From: Collinsella sp. OM04-5
Lineage (GTDB): Bacteria > Actinomycetota > Coriobacteriia > Coriobacteriales > Coriobacteriaceae
Length of the DNA stretch: 26,099 nucleotides
Reading direction: 5' to 3'
Assembly: GCF_003439125.1 (NCBI RefSeq)
Contig: NZ_QSUU01000007.1
Location: forward strand, 1 to 26,099
Shown here: piece by piece, positions 26,059-26,099 of the stretch
How positions within the stretch are numbered: the stretch's first letter is position 1
How the letters are laid out: the number at the start of each line of letters is the position of its first letter
Made by a program: the position numbers and the translations under genes
The notes under the pieces: generated by a model
The model's input: only the letters and a program-made list of their open reading frames with translations
Databases searched by the model: none
What the model was told of the DNA's origin: nothing

Positions 26059-26099
26059 GGGGGGGAGCGAGCACAATCGAGGGGTAAGAAGCAAGAGAG

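Noticed and set aside
25744..26074. Short open frames on both strands of the nadA upstream region.
   Set aside because: They run through the inverted repeats, mirror each other's composition, and lack ribosome-binding sites.

Overview
This is 26 kb of GC-rich chromosome carrying housekeeping, stress-response and NAD-synthesis genes. The combination points to an anaerobic actinobacterium of the Coriobacteriia, most likely Collinsella or a close relative. The supporting features are a dnaK-grpE-dnaJ-hspR operon with a MerR-type HspR, a clostridial-type 2[4Fe-4S] ferredoxin, a hydrogenase nickel chaperone, a large Fe-S flavoprotein of anaerobe type, nadABC with NiaR, and many intergenic hairpin repeats. 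The genus is inferred from gene content and general sequence style, not from a database match. No rRNA, tRNA, CRISPR array, prophage or transposase gene was seen.

Layout. 62-3458 (minus): hypA and a 925-residue multi-cluster Fe-S/FAD oxidoreductase. 3646-5379 (plus): a divergent TetR regulator and an eight-helix-type membrane protein, with two matching palindromes in the divergent intergenic region. 5616-7112 (plus): a membrane-anchored acidic protein of unknown function. 7157-8509 (minus): an AAA/DUF4143-type ATPase whose promoter lies inside a 25-bp-arm inverted repeat. 8717-11670 (minus): a 64-residue Pro/Lys-rich peptide and clpB. 11957-13531: two divergent single-helix membrane-anchored hypothetical proteins, flanked and separated by three copies of one hairpin repeat. 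13804-16104 (minus): an aconitase-family hydratase. 16375-20674 (minus, read right to left): dnaK, grpE, dnaJ, hspR. 21333-21518 (plus): ferredoxin. 21723-25589 (minus, read right to left): nadA, nadB, nadC, niaR. 25590-26099: no gene, but several long inverted repeats.

How the genes work together. ClpB and DnaK-GrpE-DnaJ form the disaggregation and refolding machinery. A 27-bp element, identical in both 11-bp flanks and differing only in its centre, lies upstream of both clpB and dnaK and is the best candidate HspR operator. NadA, NadB and NadC make nicotinate mononucleotide from aspartate. NiaR, encoded last in the operon, probably represses it at a 19-bp-arm palindrome that covers the nadA promoter. 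The Fe-S flavoprotein, TetR regulator and membrane protein look like one regulated module of unknown substrate, and this is the best candidate here for an undescribed system. The intergenic regions are unusually rich in long, near-perfect inverted repeats. Several with unrelated stems share a G-rich loop core, which suggests one family of mobile or RNA-level elements.
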